From the NCBI GenBank assembly GCA_902749685.1, contig CACVKW010001347.1:1-64000 (forward strand): a stretch of 64,000 nucleotides of DNA, written 5' to 3'. Origin of the DNA: Olavius sp. associated proteobacterium Delta 1. Its GTDB lineage: Bacteria; Desulfobacterota; Desulfobacteria; Desulfobacterales; JAFDCJ01. A model generated the notes under the pieces. That model had not been told where the DNA came from. It ran no database searches and worked only from the letters and a program-made list of their open reading frames with translations. Of this stretch, positions 45,067-54,546 are shown in pieces (position 1 is the stretch's first letter; every line of letters starts with the position of its first letter). The position numbers and the translations under genes were made by a program.

Positions 45067-46428
45067 ATGAAACCAATTATTGCCATTGTCGGTCGCCCCA
45101 ATGTGGGAAAATCTACATTGTTTAACCGTATTACCCGCAGCAAAGATGCGCTGGTGGACGATTTTCCGGGAGTCACCCGGGATCGGCATTACGGAGATGC
45201 CAGCTGGAATGATATTGAATTTACTCTGGTGGACACCGGCGGATTCACCGAGGGGAATGATTTTGCAGAGGAGATTCGTTTCCAGGTCCACCTGGCAATT
45301 GCCGATGCGGATGTGATCGTCTTGTTGTTGGACGGCAAGGAAGGGATCTCACCGTTTGATCAGGATGTCATCGATATTCTGCGTACCGTTGACAAACCGA
45401 TATTTTTCGCGGTTAATAAAATCGACGGTGCCGAGCAGGAGGTGATGCTCTCTGATTTTTATCAATTGGGAATTGACGATCTTTACCCGCTGTCTGCCGA
45501 GCATCGCTATGGTTTTAACGATCTGCTTGATGGTATTGTTGATTCTCTGAGCGAATTTGCCGTTGAACCGACTTCGGACAGTGACCCGGACATGATTAAA
45601 CTGGCTGTTGTCGGCCGGCCGAATGTCGGCAAATCATCTTTGATCAACCGCGTTCTGGGTGAAAAACGTCTGCTGGTCAGTGATATTCCCGGCACGACCC
45701 GGGATGCCATCGATTCGGTATGTAAACTAAATGGAAAATCTTACCTTCTGGTGGATACGGCCGGAATTCGCCGCAAAGGCAAGGTGTCCCAAAAACTTGA
45801 AAAATTTTCCATCATCAAAGCATTAAGAAGCCTGGATCGCTGTGATGTGGCATTGATCGTGATGGACGCCGAGGAGGGGGTCACCGACCAGGATATCGCC
45901 GTAGCCGGTTATGCCTATGATCGCGGCTGCGGCTGTATTTTGCTGCTGAACAAATGGGACCTGGTAGACAAGGACAGCAAGACCGTCAAAGTGTATTATG
46001 AGCGTTTAAGGAATCAGGCCAAGTTTCTCGGCTTTGCGCCGGCCATAACCTTATCGGCTTTGACCGGTCAACGGGTCAGCAAAGTTTTTAAACTGGTGGA
46101 TGAGGTCTTTGGCCAGTATCAACGGCGTATCGGAACCGGCCAGCTAAACAAAATCTTTGAGCAGGCGATAGCGAAAAATGAACCTTCTTTGCATCGGGGA
46201 AGGCGCATTAAATTTTACTATGCCGCTCAGACTTCCACCAAACCTCCCACCATCGTTTGTTTTGTCAATTACCCGCAAGCTGTCCATTTTTCCTATAAAA
46301 GGTACCTGATCAACCAATTGCGGGAAAAAGCCGGTCTGGAAAGCACACCGATACGACTCATTCTGCGCCAGAGGGAAGGAAAAAGAAAAAAGGCGGAAGT
46401 CGGAAGGCGGAAGTCGGGAAAAAAATGA
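45067..46428 (+). CDS. der: Ribosome biogenesis GTPase Der (EngA)
   Basis: A 453-residue protein with two tandem G domains. First: GRPNVGKST (8-16), DTGG and NKID. Second: GRPNVGKSS (about 182-190), DTAG, NKWD. The KH-like domain occupies the last 100 residues. Der helps 50S subunit maturation. The final 15 residues (REGKRKKAEVGRRKSGKK) are encoded by a GGCGGAAGTCGGAAG repeat that resembles the spacer words, so the tail is longer than needed. Confidence 0.95.
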   Translation: MKPIIAIVGRPNVGKSTLFNRITRSKDALVDDFPGVTRDRHYGDASWNDIEFTLVDTGGFTEGNDFAEEIRFQVHLAIADADVIVLLLDGKEGISPFDQDVIDILRTVDKPIFFAVNKIDGAEQEVMLSDFYQLGIDDLYPLSAEHRYGFNDLLDGIVDSLSEFAVEPTSDSDPDMIKLAVVGRPNVGKSSLINRVLGEKRLLVSDIPGTTRDAIDSVCKLNGKSYLLVDTAGIRRKGKVSQKLEKFSIIKALRSLDRCDVALIVMDAEEGVTDQDIAVAGYAYDRGCGCILLLNKWDLVDKDSKTVKVYYERLRNQAKFLGFAPAITLSALTGQRVSKVFKLVDEVFGQYQRRIGTGQLNKIFEQAIAKNEPSLHRGRRIKFYYAAQTSTKPPTIVCFVNYPQAVHFSYKRYLINQLREKAGLESTPIRLILRQREGKRKKAEVGRRKSGKK

Positions 46429-46502
46429 CGGCAAAGCGAATACAATAAAGAACTAAATCCGGATCCATCGGCGCAGCGCTATAGGCCCCGGGGCATCACC
46501 GT

Positions 46503-46547
46503 TTGTTTGCCGGAGGCAAACAACACTTAAATTCCGAAGGAATTTAA
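46503..46547 (+). promoter_or_regulatory. Two consecutive triloop hairpins in the rarA leader
   Basis: 46503-46523: TTGTTTGCC-GGA-GGCAAACAA, and 46527-46547: TTAAATTCC-GAA-GGAATTTAA. Each is a perfect 9-bp stem with a three-base loop. The second contains the Shine-Dalgarno GAAGGA and ends three bases before the rarA ATG (46550), so it could hide the ribosome binding site. Confidence 0.6.
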
Positions 46548-46549
46548 TT

Positions 46550-47926
46550 ATGGACATATTTGATTATCACGCTCAAAAAGCAGCGGACTCGGGGCGACCC
46601 CTGGCCGAGCGCATGCGGCCCGGCAACCTTGATGAGTTTATCGGGCAATTGAATGTGGTGGGGGAGGGGACGTTAATTCGCAACGCTGTTGAGCAGGATC
46701 GAATTTTTTCCATGATTCTCTGGGGACCGCCGGGATGCGGTAAGACCACTCTGTCACGTATCATCGCGGCAGAAACCCGTTCCCATTTTGTTCATTTTTC
46801 TGCGGTGCTGTCCGGCGTCAAAGAAATACGGGCCGTAATAGCGGAGGCTCAAAATCAGCAAAAGCTTTATCGAAAACGAACGATACTTTTTGTTGATGAA
46901 ATTCACCGTTTCAACAAGGTCCAGCAGGATGCATTTTTACATCACGTGGAAAGTGGGATGATCACTTTGATTGGTGCCACCACTGAGAATCCCTCCTTTG
47001 AGGTAATAGCTCCGCTGCTTTCCCGTTGCCGGGTTATCACGCTGGGAATGCTCACCACCGATGACATTGCTGCTATCATTAGCAGTGCTTTGAAGGATCC
47101 GGAAAGGGGAATTGGAAGTCTGAATCTTGCGCTGGAGCCCGATGCCCTGTCCTACCTGATCGGCATTGCGGACGGTGATGCTCGCGTGGCCTTGAACAGT
47201 CTTGAGATTGCCAGTTCGCTGGTGGCAAAAACAAATCAATTATCCGAAAAGGGGGCGTCTTTATCCATTTCACTAAAAGATCTCGAACGCACCCTTCAAA
47301 AAAAGGCCCTCGTATATGATAAATACGGTGAAGCGCATTACAATATCATATCCGCTTTTCATAAAAGCTTAAGGGGCAGCGATCCGGATGCTGCTCTCTA
47401 CTGGCTTGAAAGGATGTTCGCGGCCGGTGAGGATCCTTTTTACATTGCCCGCCGAATGGTGCGATTTGCTTCAGAAGACATCGGCAATGCAGACCCTCAG
47501 GCGCTGAATGTCGCCATGAATGCCATGCAGGCGTTTAAATTTTTAGGACACCCGGAAGGAGAACTGGCCGTTGCCCAGGCGGCTGTATATCTGGCTACCG
47601 CCCCTAAGAGCAACAGCATTTATGCCGCCTACGGCAGGGTACAGCAGGTGGTTAAAAAAGCCGGTTCACTGCCGGTGCCTTTTCACATCCGCAATGCTCC
47701 CACCCGTCTGATGAAAGAGCTGGGTTATGGCAAGGAATACAAATATGCCCATAATTATAAAGATGCATTTATTGCCCAGGATTACTTGCCGGAAAAGCTC
47801 AAAGGCCAGGTGTTTTACACGCCCAGCGGACGCGGTTATGAAAAAATCGTCAAAGAGCGTTTGGATAAATGGCGGCGCTTGAAAAATAAACAGACGCAGA
47901 CCCAAAAAGACCCTGATCAAATTTGA
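46550..47926 (+). CDS. rarA: Replication-associated recombination protein A (RarA/MgsA)
   Basis: A 458-residue AAA+ protein: RMRPGNLDEFIGQ at the start, Walker A LWGPPGCGKTTL (about 63-74), Walker B ILFVDEIHRFNKVQQD, then the tetramerisation domain with SLRGSDPDAALYWLERMFAAG. RarA acts at stalled forks and is related to clamp loaders. Normal length. Its ribosome site lies in a perfect hairpin. Confidence 0.95.
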   Translation: MDIFDYHAQKAADSGRPLAERMRPGNLDEFIGQLNVVGEGTLIRNAVEQDRIFSMILWGPPGCGKTTLSRIIAAETRSHFVHFSAVLSGVKEIRAVIAEAQNQQKLYRKRTILFVDEIHRFNKVQQDAFLHHVESGMITLIGATTENPSFEVIAPLLSRCRVITLGMLTTDDIAAIISSALKDPERGIGSLNLALEPDALSYLIGIADGDARVALNSLEIASSLVAKTNQLSEKGASLSISLKDLERTLQKKALVYDKYGEAHYNIISAFHKSLRGSDPDAALYWLERMFAAGEDPFYIARRMVRFASEDIGNADPQALNVAMNAMQAFKFLGHPEGELAVAQAAVYLATAPKSNSIYAAYGRVQQVVKKAGSLPVPFHIRNAPTRLMKELGYGKEYKYAHNYKDAFIAQDYLPEKLKGQVFYTPSGRGYEKIVKERLDKWRRLKNKQTQTQKDPDQI

Positions 47927-47934
47927 TTTTTTCG

Positions 47935-48296
47935 AAAATTACCTAGTAATTCAAGATCACCAAAACACCAAGCACCAAAAACCAATAATCAAACAAATCC
48001 CAAAAATTCAAATCCAAAATTCCAAACCATTGTGCGGTCTGCAGCGATGCCCAATAGTATTCTCACCCTCGGCCAGGTTTGCGGTCGGATATAATTGCGG
48101 TGCATGTTTTGGTCATTGGATATTGAGATATGTAATTTATTTGTAATTTGATGCTTGAAATTTGGGATTTTATTGCCCCAAAAAATCTTCGGATGCAGGT
48201 GTTTATGACTAATTTTAAAGATGGCCGACCAGATTTTGCCCTTCCATTGACCTTGATTCCATATTCATGATATAGGAATCCCTTTTAAATCCTAAA
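47935..48296. repeat. Inverted pair of 'caaatcccaaaattcaaatcc' words
   Basis: 47955-48030 contains CACCAAAAACCAATAATCAA and AAATCCCAAAAATTCAAATC words; 48108-48180 carries the complement orientation (TTTGGTCATTGGATATTGAG, CTTGAAATTTGGGATTTTAT). No gene in this 360-base spacer before the thiolase gene. Confidence 0.65.
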
Positions 48297-48317
48297 ATGA
48301 AGAAGGAGGAATTGACC

Positions 48318-49604
48318 ATGAAAGAGGTCGTTATCGTCAGCGGTTCGCGCACAGCCATTGGTAATTTTGGTGGCGAACTAATGAAGGTGCCGGTAGTTGA
48401 ATTGGGTGCTATCGTGATGAAGGATGTATTGAAAAAGGCAAATTTGAGACCGGTGGCCAACGCGGCCATGATGGAAGCTGCACCGGATAAACTAAAAGAT
48501 CAGGGGTTAATTGATCTAGAAAAAAAATCCTATGATTGGAGTGATGATGCGGCTGAGGTCGCCATCGACGAAGTTATCATGGGCAATGTCCTCCAGACAG
48601 CCCAGGGGCAGAACCCGGCCCGACAGGCAATGATCGCGGGAGGGCTGCCAAAAGAGACTCCGGCGATCACCATCAACAAGGTGTGTGGCTCAGGGCTCAA
48701 AGCCATTGCCCTTGGAGCATCCGCTATTATGACCGGATCGGCCGATGTGATCATGGCCGGCGGACAGGAAAATATGAGCCAGGTGCCCATGGCATTACCC
48801 AAGGCACGCTGGGGGCACAGGATGGAGTTAACCGGTGTCGGGGATATCTATGACCTGATGGTATTCGATGGGCTTTATGAAATTTTCTACGGTTACCACA
48901 TGGGGGTGACTGCTGAAAACATTGCTTCGATGTACGCCATCAGCCGGCAGGAACAGGATGAACTGGGAGTTTTGAGCCATACTCGGGCTAGAACAGCCAT
49001 GAATGAAGGACTGTTCGCACAGGAGATCGCCCCGGTGGTTATCAAATCCCGTAAGGGGGATACCGTTTTTGATACGGATGAGCGCCCCATGGACACTGAT
49101 TTGGAAAAGATGGGAAAATTAAAACCGGCGTTTAAAAAAGATGGCTCGGTTACGGCCGGCAACGCCTCGGGGATCAATGATGCTGCCGCTGCAGTTTTAT
49201 TGATGAGTGCCGATAAAGCCCGGGAGCTTGGACTCGAGGCGCTGGTCAAGATCAAGGCATTTGCCTCCGGCGGGGTAGATCCGGCATACATGGGATTGGG
49301 CCCGGTGCCGGCTATTAGAAAGGCACTAAAAATTGCCGGTATGACGTTAAATGATATTGATATGATTGAGCTTAACGAGGCCTTTGCGGCCCAGGCCATC
49401 GGCTGCCTGCGGGAACTTGGACTTGAAAATGACCGACCCAATGAGCTTGGCAGCGGTATATCCCTCGGACATCCCATCGGCTGCACCGGTGCACGCCAAA
49501 TGGTCACCGGAATGAATCATATGCAGCGCAAGGGCTACAATACCGGCCTTATCAGCATGTGTATCGGCGGCGGTATGGGGATGGCGATGATTGTGGAAAG
49601 GTAG
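48318..49604 (+). CDS. Acetyl-CoA acetyltransferase (thiolase)
   Basis: About 428 residues from ATG 48318; the ATG at 48297 lies upstream of the Shine-Dalgarno AAGGAGG. Catalytic residues: Cys in NKVCGSGLKAI, His in GHPIGCTGAR, second Cys in CIGGGMGMA and NEAFAAQ. The protein is about 35 residues longer than the usual 393 due to an insertion near residues 35-75 (ANLRPVANAAMMEAAPDKLK). It condenses or cleaves beta-ketoacyl-CoA in fatty acid or aromatic ring degradation. Stand-alone here. Confidence 0.9.
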   Translation: MKEVVIVSGSRTAIGNFGGELMKVPVVELGAIVMKDVLKKANLRPVANAAMMEAAPDKLKDQGLIDLEKKSYDWSDDAAEVAIDEVIMGNVLQTAQGQNPARQAMIAGGLPKETPAITINKVCGSGLKAIALGASAIMTGSADVIMAGGQENMSQVPMALPKARWGHRMELTGVGDIYDLMVFDGLYEIFYGYHMGVTAENIASMYAISRQEQDELGVLSHTRARTAMNEGLFAQEIAPVVIKSRKGDTVFDTDERPMDTDLEKMGKLKPAFKKDGSVTAGNASGINDAAAAVLLMSADKARELGLEALVKIKAFASGGVDPAYMGLGPVPAIRKALKIAGMTLNDIDMIELNEAFAAQAIGCLRELGLENDRPNELGSGISLGHPIGCTGARQMVTGMNHMQRKGYNTGLISMCIGGGMGMAMIVER

Positions 49605-50104
49605 GTTCAGAGGGCCAGTGTTCAGAGGTTCAGGGTTGAGAGGTTCAAGGCATTGCGAATTTGTATGAAAAAGCGAATATCGAATACTGAATATTGAATC
49701 CGCCAGAGGCGGCCAAGTGTCGCAGGAATGTATTGTATCTATTTAATAAAAAAAGGACTGAGCAAAGCGAAACCACTCTTCGGTATTTTCCAGTTCGATA
49801 TTCGAAATTCTGCGGTTCGCTTTTCTGAGGATTCTATCTTTCATCCTTGAACCCCGAACGCTTATCCCGGAACTTTTTTATCATTTTATCCTTTACTTAA
49901 TTCGCAATTATTGTTAATAATTATTTGAATTTATCAAAAATTTGACGGACCCAAAAATATAGATCTTAGCGGAATAATTCAGCGGTCTGATGCGTGGTGA
50001 GCGGGGTAACAATTCAGTGTATTACCGAGTTGATATTTTTTGACAATCATGCGGCCAGCAGGCGGGAATTTTTACCAATGGGGGTGCTGAAGGAGGAAAC
50101 GAGA
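49605..50104. other. Spacer with word repeats
   Basis: 49605-49650 holds TTCAGAGGTTCAGGGTTGAG words, and 49675-49720 AATATCGAATACTGAATATT words matched in reverse near 49790-49812. No gene recognised in this 500-base stretch. Confidence 0.5.
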
Positions 50105-50263
50105 ATGAGTATCAGTCGAAAATTGGGAATTTTGGTATTTTTTGCAGTTCCGGGCATCATCGGGGGCGGCATTATCTACCATATTTTTGATGGTAACTAT
50201 CTCCCGGTGTTTATTTATGAAACCATTCTTTTGTTGATTGCCGGGGCTTTTTTCAGCAAATAA
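50105..50263 (+). CDS. Small membrane protein, hypothetical
   Basis: A 52-residue protein from ATG 50105, right after GAAGGAGGAAACGAGA, an excellent ribosome site. Two hydrophobic stretches (LGILVFFAVPGIIGGGIIY and PVFIYETILLLIAGAFFS) are separated by HIFDGNYL, giving a hairpin in the membrane. Unknown family. Confidence 0.6.
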   Translation: MSISRKLGILVFFAVPGIIGGGIIYHIFDGNYLPVFIYETILLLIAGAFFSK

Positions 50264-50299
50264 TACCTGTTTCATTTTAAAGTGCACGATACCATTTAA

Positions 50300-50540
50300 A
50301 CTGGCAAAATGGAATGTTGGAATTTTGGAATGATGGGTTTAAAGAAACCCGTATTCAAACCACATATTATTTCATTGATTTTCTTGTTTTGATGGAGAAT
50401 TTCAGCAGAAAAAACAGAAAATAGATACTTGGAAAGCATCATTAAAACAAATAGATTCAACAATTCTTGCAGGATAGTCCGTTTTCCGCTTTTCATGCCC
50501 AATATTCCAACATTCCACTATTCCATCATTCCATACGGCT
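50300..50540. repeat. Inverted pair of 'ggaatgttggaat' words
   Basis: TGGAATGTTGGAATTTTGGA (50310-50335) and the complement ATTCCAACATTCCACTATTC (50503-50530) enclose about 170 bases with an open but unconvincing minus-strand frame. This resembles the setting of the S23 remnant at 7782-7940. Confidence 0.6.
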
Positions 50541-50675
50541 AATCAAGAGAATGGCCGTGAATAACACCGTGATTCCAATAAATTTTAGAAATTCCGATAC
50601 ATTTTGCTACGGTTCTAACCCCTTACTCGCTGGTTAATTGTGCCGTGGCATTTTTATATCGTCTTTAATAATGAT

Positions 50676-51764
50676 ATGGGAGGTCCTTTGAGCGATTCAT
50701 CGCCGCATGATATCATTTTATGGTTCTTCCTGGGCCTTTTTATAGTGTCCTGCTTGGCTTTAGGCTGGCTGCTCTGGCCTTTTGTATCTGTTATTATTCT
50801 GGCAGCGGTTACCACCGGGATCTTTAATCCGATATACCGGCATCTGAATCGAAGACTAAACCCCACCGTTTCTTCGCTGTTAACCTGCCTGATCATATTT
50901 TTGGTTCTCTTTATTCCGGTGTCAGGTTTTGTCGGTATTTTAGCCAATGAAGCCTATGATATGTATTTGAGTGCCAGAGAGGCGCTGTCAAGCAATCCGT
51001 TTAAAGAACTGATCGAAAACAGTAAGATGGTTGACCGAATCAACCTCATTCTCACTAATTTCGGTATCGCGATCACCGGTGAAGAACTCAACAAAGGGAT
51101 CGCCGAACTTGGCCGATTTGTCGGACTATATCTATATGAACAGGCCCGGTCCATGACGGCCAACATTCTTAATTTGGTCGTAAACTTCTGTTTTATGCTC
51201 CTGATCATCTTTTACTTGTTGATCGACAGCCCCCGCCTGATCTCATTCATCGTGGCGCTTTCGCCCCTGCCGGATGATCAGGATGAGAAATTGATTCAAA
51301 AGTTTAAGGACATGGCCGGTGCCATTCTCATCGGCAATGGATTGGGCGGTCTTATTCAGGGGACGCTGGGCGGTGCCGTTTTTGCATTCTTTGGTTTTCA
51401 ATCTCCCATTCTCTGGGGCGTCATCATGGCATTGCTGGCATTTTTACCGATTGTGGGGATCGGTGTCGTTTTCCTACCGGCAGCAATTTACCTGTTTTTG
51501 CAGGGTCGAATTGGGGCCGGTATTTTTTTCATTGTTTTCTATGTCCTTCTTTCCGGAGGGATCGAATACTTTTTTAAACCTAAACTGGTGGGACACCGTG
51601 TGCAAATGCATACTCTGTTGGTGTTTCTTTCCATTATCGGGGGGTTGAAACTGTTCGGGATACTGGGCATCATTTATGGCCCGCTGGTGGTGACGGCATT
51701 TCTGACCTTAACCGATATCTATGAATCCAGTTATCAGCAAATAGTTGAGCCCAGAGAGAAATAA
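50676..51764 (+). CDS. AI-2E family transporter (PerM/YdiK type)
   Basis: About 362 residues. The start is uncertain: GTG 50640, ATG 50676, or TTG 50688 which follows GGAGGT closely. About eight membrane segments; the large soluble-side loop (about residues 90-170) and the conserved end LPIVGIGVVFLPAAIYLFLQ and GGIEYFFKPKLVGHRVQMHT are typical of the family, whose members act as exporters or Na+/H+ antiporters; autoinducer transport is true of only some. Separated from gyrA by a repeat-bearing spacer. Confidence 0.85.
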   Translation: MGGPLSDSSPHDIILWFFLGLFIVSCLALGWLLWPFVSVIILAAVTTGIFNPIYRHLNRRLNPTVSSLLTCLIIFLVLFIPVSGFVGILANEAYDMYLSAREALSSNPFKELIENSKMVDRINLILTNFGIAITGEELNKGIAELGRFVGLYLYEQARSMTANILNLVVNFCFMLLIIFYLLIDSPRLISFIVALSPLPDDQDEKLIQKFKDMAGAILIGNGLGGLIQGTLGGAVFAFFGFQSPILWGVIMALLAFLPIVGIGVVFLPAAIYLFLQGRIGAGIFFIVFYVLLSGGIEYFFKPKLVGHRVQMHTLLVFLSIIGGLKLFGILGIIYGPLVVTAFLTLTDIYESSYQQIVEPREK

Positions 51765-51878
51765 AAATGTTATTGGTTATCTGTTAACCGTTATTGGTGA
51801 CTGTGAATCGATATGTCGCCAAACAATAGCAAGTAACGAATAACAAAGAACTTATAACTATTTTTACTTGGAGTTGAA

Positions 51879-54326
51879 ATGACCCAGAACGAGTCTTATA
51901 TGGAAGTCAGCATCGAAAAAGAGATGAAGAAGTCTTATCTCGATTATGCCATGAGTGTTATTATCGGCCGGGCATTGCCGGACGTGCGCGATGGTCTCAA
52001 GCCCGTTCACCGACGTGTCCTATTTGCGATGCGAGAGCTAAAAAATGATTGGAACAAGGCTTATAAAAAATCGGCCCGCATCGTGGGTGATGTCATCGGT
52101 AAGTATCATCCCCACGGTGATTCGGCGGTATATGATACGATTGTGCGTTTGGCACAGGACTTTTCGATGAGATATCCCCTGGTTGACGGGCAAGGCAACT
52201 TTGGTTCTGTTGACGGCGATCCGCCGGCCGCCATGCGTTACACGGAAATCCGGATGCAGCGCCTGGCCCACGAGATGCTGGAAGATCTGGATAAAGAGAC
52301 GGTCGATTTTACACCGAATTATGACGAGTCGCTCAGTGAACCATCCGTGCTGCCTTCCAAGATTCCCTCGTTGCTCGTTAACGGTTCATCGGGTATCGCC
52401 GTTGGTATGGCCACCAATATCCCCCCCCATAACCTGTCGGAAGTAATTCATGCCCTTATAGCGCTTATTGATAACCCGATGGTCACCTGGGATGAACTGA
52501 TGCAATTTGTGCCGGGCCCTGATTTTCCTACCGGTGGCATAATCTACGGAACTGATGGAATTAAAGAAGCCTATAAGAACGGTCGGGGAATTATCAGAGT
52601 CCGGGCCCGGGTGGTTGTTGAAACGGACAAGCGCACTCAGCGTGAAACCATCGTCGTCAACGAATTACCCTATCAGGTCAATAAGGCCAAGCTGATCGAG
52701 AAAATCGCTGAACTTGTCAGGGACAAGCAGATTGAGGGCGTCAGTTTTGTGCGGGACGAATCAGACCGGGAAGGCATGCGCATGGCCATCGGGCTCAAAA
52801 AAGACCAGGTAGCCGGCGTCATCATTAACAAACTCTACAAAATGACGCGCATGGAAAATACCTTCGGCATCATTTTTCTGGCAATCGTCAATAATCGGCC
52901 CGAGATGCTGACCCTTAAGGAAATCCTGGAATACTTTATTCTGCATCGCAAAGAAATCGTCATTCGTCGGACCCGCTATGATCTGAATAAAGCCGAAGCA
53001 CGGGCGCATATCCTGGAGGGCTTGAAAGTAGCCCTTGATAATCTGGACGATGTGGTGGCCTTAATTCGGCAGGCGAGATCACCGGCGGAGGCCAAAGATG
53101 CGTTGATCGAAAAATTCGATCTGACCGCCATCCAGGCCCAGGCCATCCTGGATATGCGCCTGCAAAGACTTACCGGGCTTGAACGTGAAAAAATAGTCGA
53201 AGAATATAAAAATTTGCTCAAAGATATTGCCAGATTCAAAGAAATTTTAGCCAGCGAAAGACTGGTTCTCAATATTATAAAAGATGAACTTGGTGAGATA
53301 AAGGAAGAATTCGGCGATGAGCGGTACACGGAGATTGTTGAAAAGACCAAAGAAATCAGTATTGAAGATATGATTGCCGAAGAAGATATGGTGGTGACCA
53401 TTTCCAAACGGGGATATATCAAACGCAATCCCATAACGCTTTACCGCAATCAGCGTCGCGGAGGCAAAGGCAAAACGGCCATGGGTACCAAAGACGATGA
53501 TTTTGTCGAGCACCTGTTTGTGGCCTCCACCCATCACACCTTCATGTTTTTTACGAACAAAGGCAAGGTTTACTGGTGTAAAGTTTATGACATTCCCCAG
53601 GCCGGCCGTATGAGTTTGGGTAAGGCAATTGTCAATTTTTTGAATTTTGAATTCGGGGAGAAACTGACCGCTGTACTGGCGGTCCCGGAATTTGAGCCGG
53701 GCTACCATGTGCTCATGGCCACCCAAAAAGGGCTGGTGAAAAAGACCGACTTAATGGCCTTCAGTCGACCCCGGGCAGGAGGGATCATTGCCCTCAATCT
53801 TATGCCCGATGACGAATTAATTGCCGCCAGGATAACCGATGGCACCCTGAACGTGTTTTTAGGTTCTCTGATGGGCAAGTCTATCAGATTCCATGAATCC
53901 AATATTCGTCCTTCCGGGCGTACGTCTATGGGCGTAAAGGGCATGAACCTTACTTCCGGTGATCAAATTGTGGCGATGGAAGTGTTAAGCCACGGACAGA
54001 CCCTGTTTGCCGTTACCGAGAACGGATTCGGGAAGCGGACATCTATTGATGAATACCCGGTTCAAAAACGTGGCGGCAAGGGAGTCATCTCCATTAAAAC
54101 TTCCCAGCGCAACGGTCTGGTTGTGTCGATCCTGCTGGTGGAAGAAGAAAATGATCTCATGCTAATGACCAATATCGGTAAGATTATCCGGATGACCATT
54201 CAAGGCATCTCGGTTATCAGCCGTAACACCCAGGGCGTAAAACTCATGGGGCTGGAGGCCGGTGAGCGAGTTGTCGGTGCCGCCCGGTTGGCTGAGAAGG
54301 TGGAAGCGGAAGATGACGAAGAATAA
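51879..54326 (+). CDS. gyrA: DNA gyrase subunit A
   Basis: An 815-residue protein with the full GyrA layout: winged helix and tower domain with catalytic Tyr in AAMRYTEIRM (about residue 121), the quinolone-region residues HPHGDSAVYDTIVR that keep Ser and Asp at the positions equivalent to E. coli 83 and 87, and six C-terminal beta-pinwheel blades with the GyrA box QRRGGKGKT near residue 525. It relaxes and supercoils DNA with GyrB, which is not encoded here. The acidic tail EAEDDEE is normal. In front, 51768-51865 has inverted TTATTGGTTATCTG words. Confidence 0.96.
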   Translation: MTQNESYMEVSIEKEMKKSYLDYAMSVIIGRALPDVRDGLKPVHRRVLFAMRELKNDWNKAYKKSARIVGDVIGKYHPHGDSAVYDTIVRLAQDFSMRYPLVDGQGNFGSVDGDPPAAMRYTEIRMQRLAHEMLEDLDKETVDFTPNYDESLSEPSVLPSKIPSLLVNGSSGIAVGMATNIPPHNLSEVIHALIALIDNPMVTWDELMQFVPGPDFPTGGIIYGTDGIKEAYKNGRGIIRVRARVVVETDKRTQRETIVVNELPYQVNKAKLIEKIAELVRDKQIEGVSFVRDESDREGMRMAIGLKKDQVAGVIINKLYKMTRMENTFGIIFLAIVNNRPEMLTLKEILEYFILHRKEIVIRRTRYDLNKAEARAHILEGLKVALDNLDDVVALIRQARSPAEAKDALIEKFDLTAIQAQAILDMRLQRLTGLEREKIVEEYKNLLKDIARFKEILASERLVLNIIKDELGEIKEEFGDERYTEIVEKTKEISIEDMIAEEDMVVTISKRGYIKRNPITLYRNQRRGGKGKTAMGTKDDDFVEHLFVASTHHTFMFFTNKGKVYWCKVYDIPQAGRMSLGKAIVNFLNFEFGEKLTAVLAVPEFEPGYHVLMATQKGLVKKTDLMAFSRPRAGGIIALNLMPDDELIAARITDGTLNVFLGSLMGKSIRFHESNIRPSGRTSMGVKGMNLTSGDQIVAMEVLSHGQTLFAVTENGFGKRTSIDEYPVQKRGGKGVISIKTSQRNGLVVSILLVEEENDLMLMTNIGKIIRMTIQGISVISRNTQGVKLMGLEAGERVVGAARLAEKVEAEDDEE

Positions 54327-54546
54327 TAAAGATGCCTCAATTCAGACCTCCTCGATCAGTTTGGAAAAATAGCTGTGACGCTTTAACTGTCGTGGGATTG
54401 TATGAAAATTGAACGCTGGTCAAATTTAGACATTATCGGATTGAGGAATCTGGCAATATCGGAATTCAGGGATTGAAGGAATTCTATCTTTGGCAATCTT
54501 TAGTAGTCAATTCTCCGCCTCCGGCGGAGCCGGGTGAGGTAAGGTT

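Noticed and set aside
48893..49507. A 204-residue minus-strand frame
   Set aside because: Antisense to the thiolase gene and without recognisable motifs.
50296..50502. A 68-residue minus-strand frame between word repeats
   Set aside because: Its end translates repeat words (PKFQHS), no ribosome site; at most a decayed S23-type remnant.
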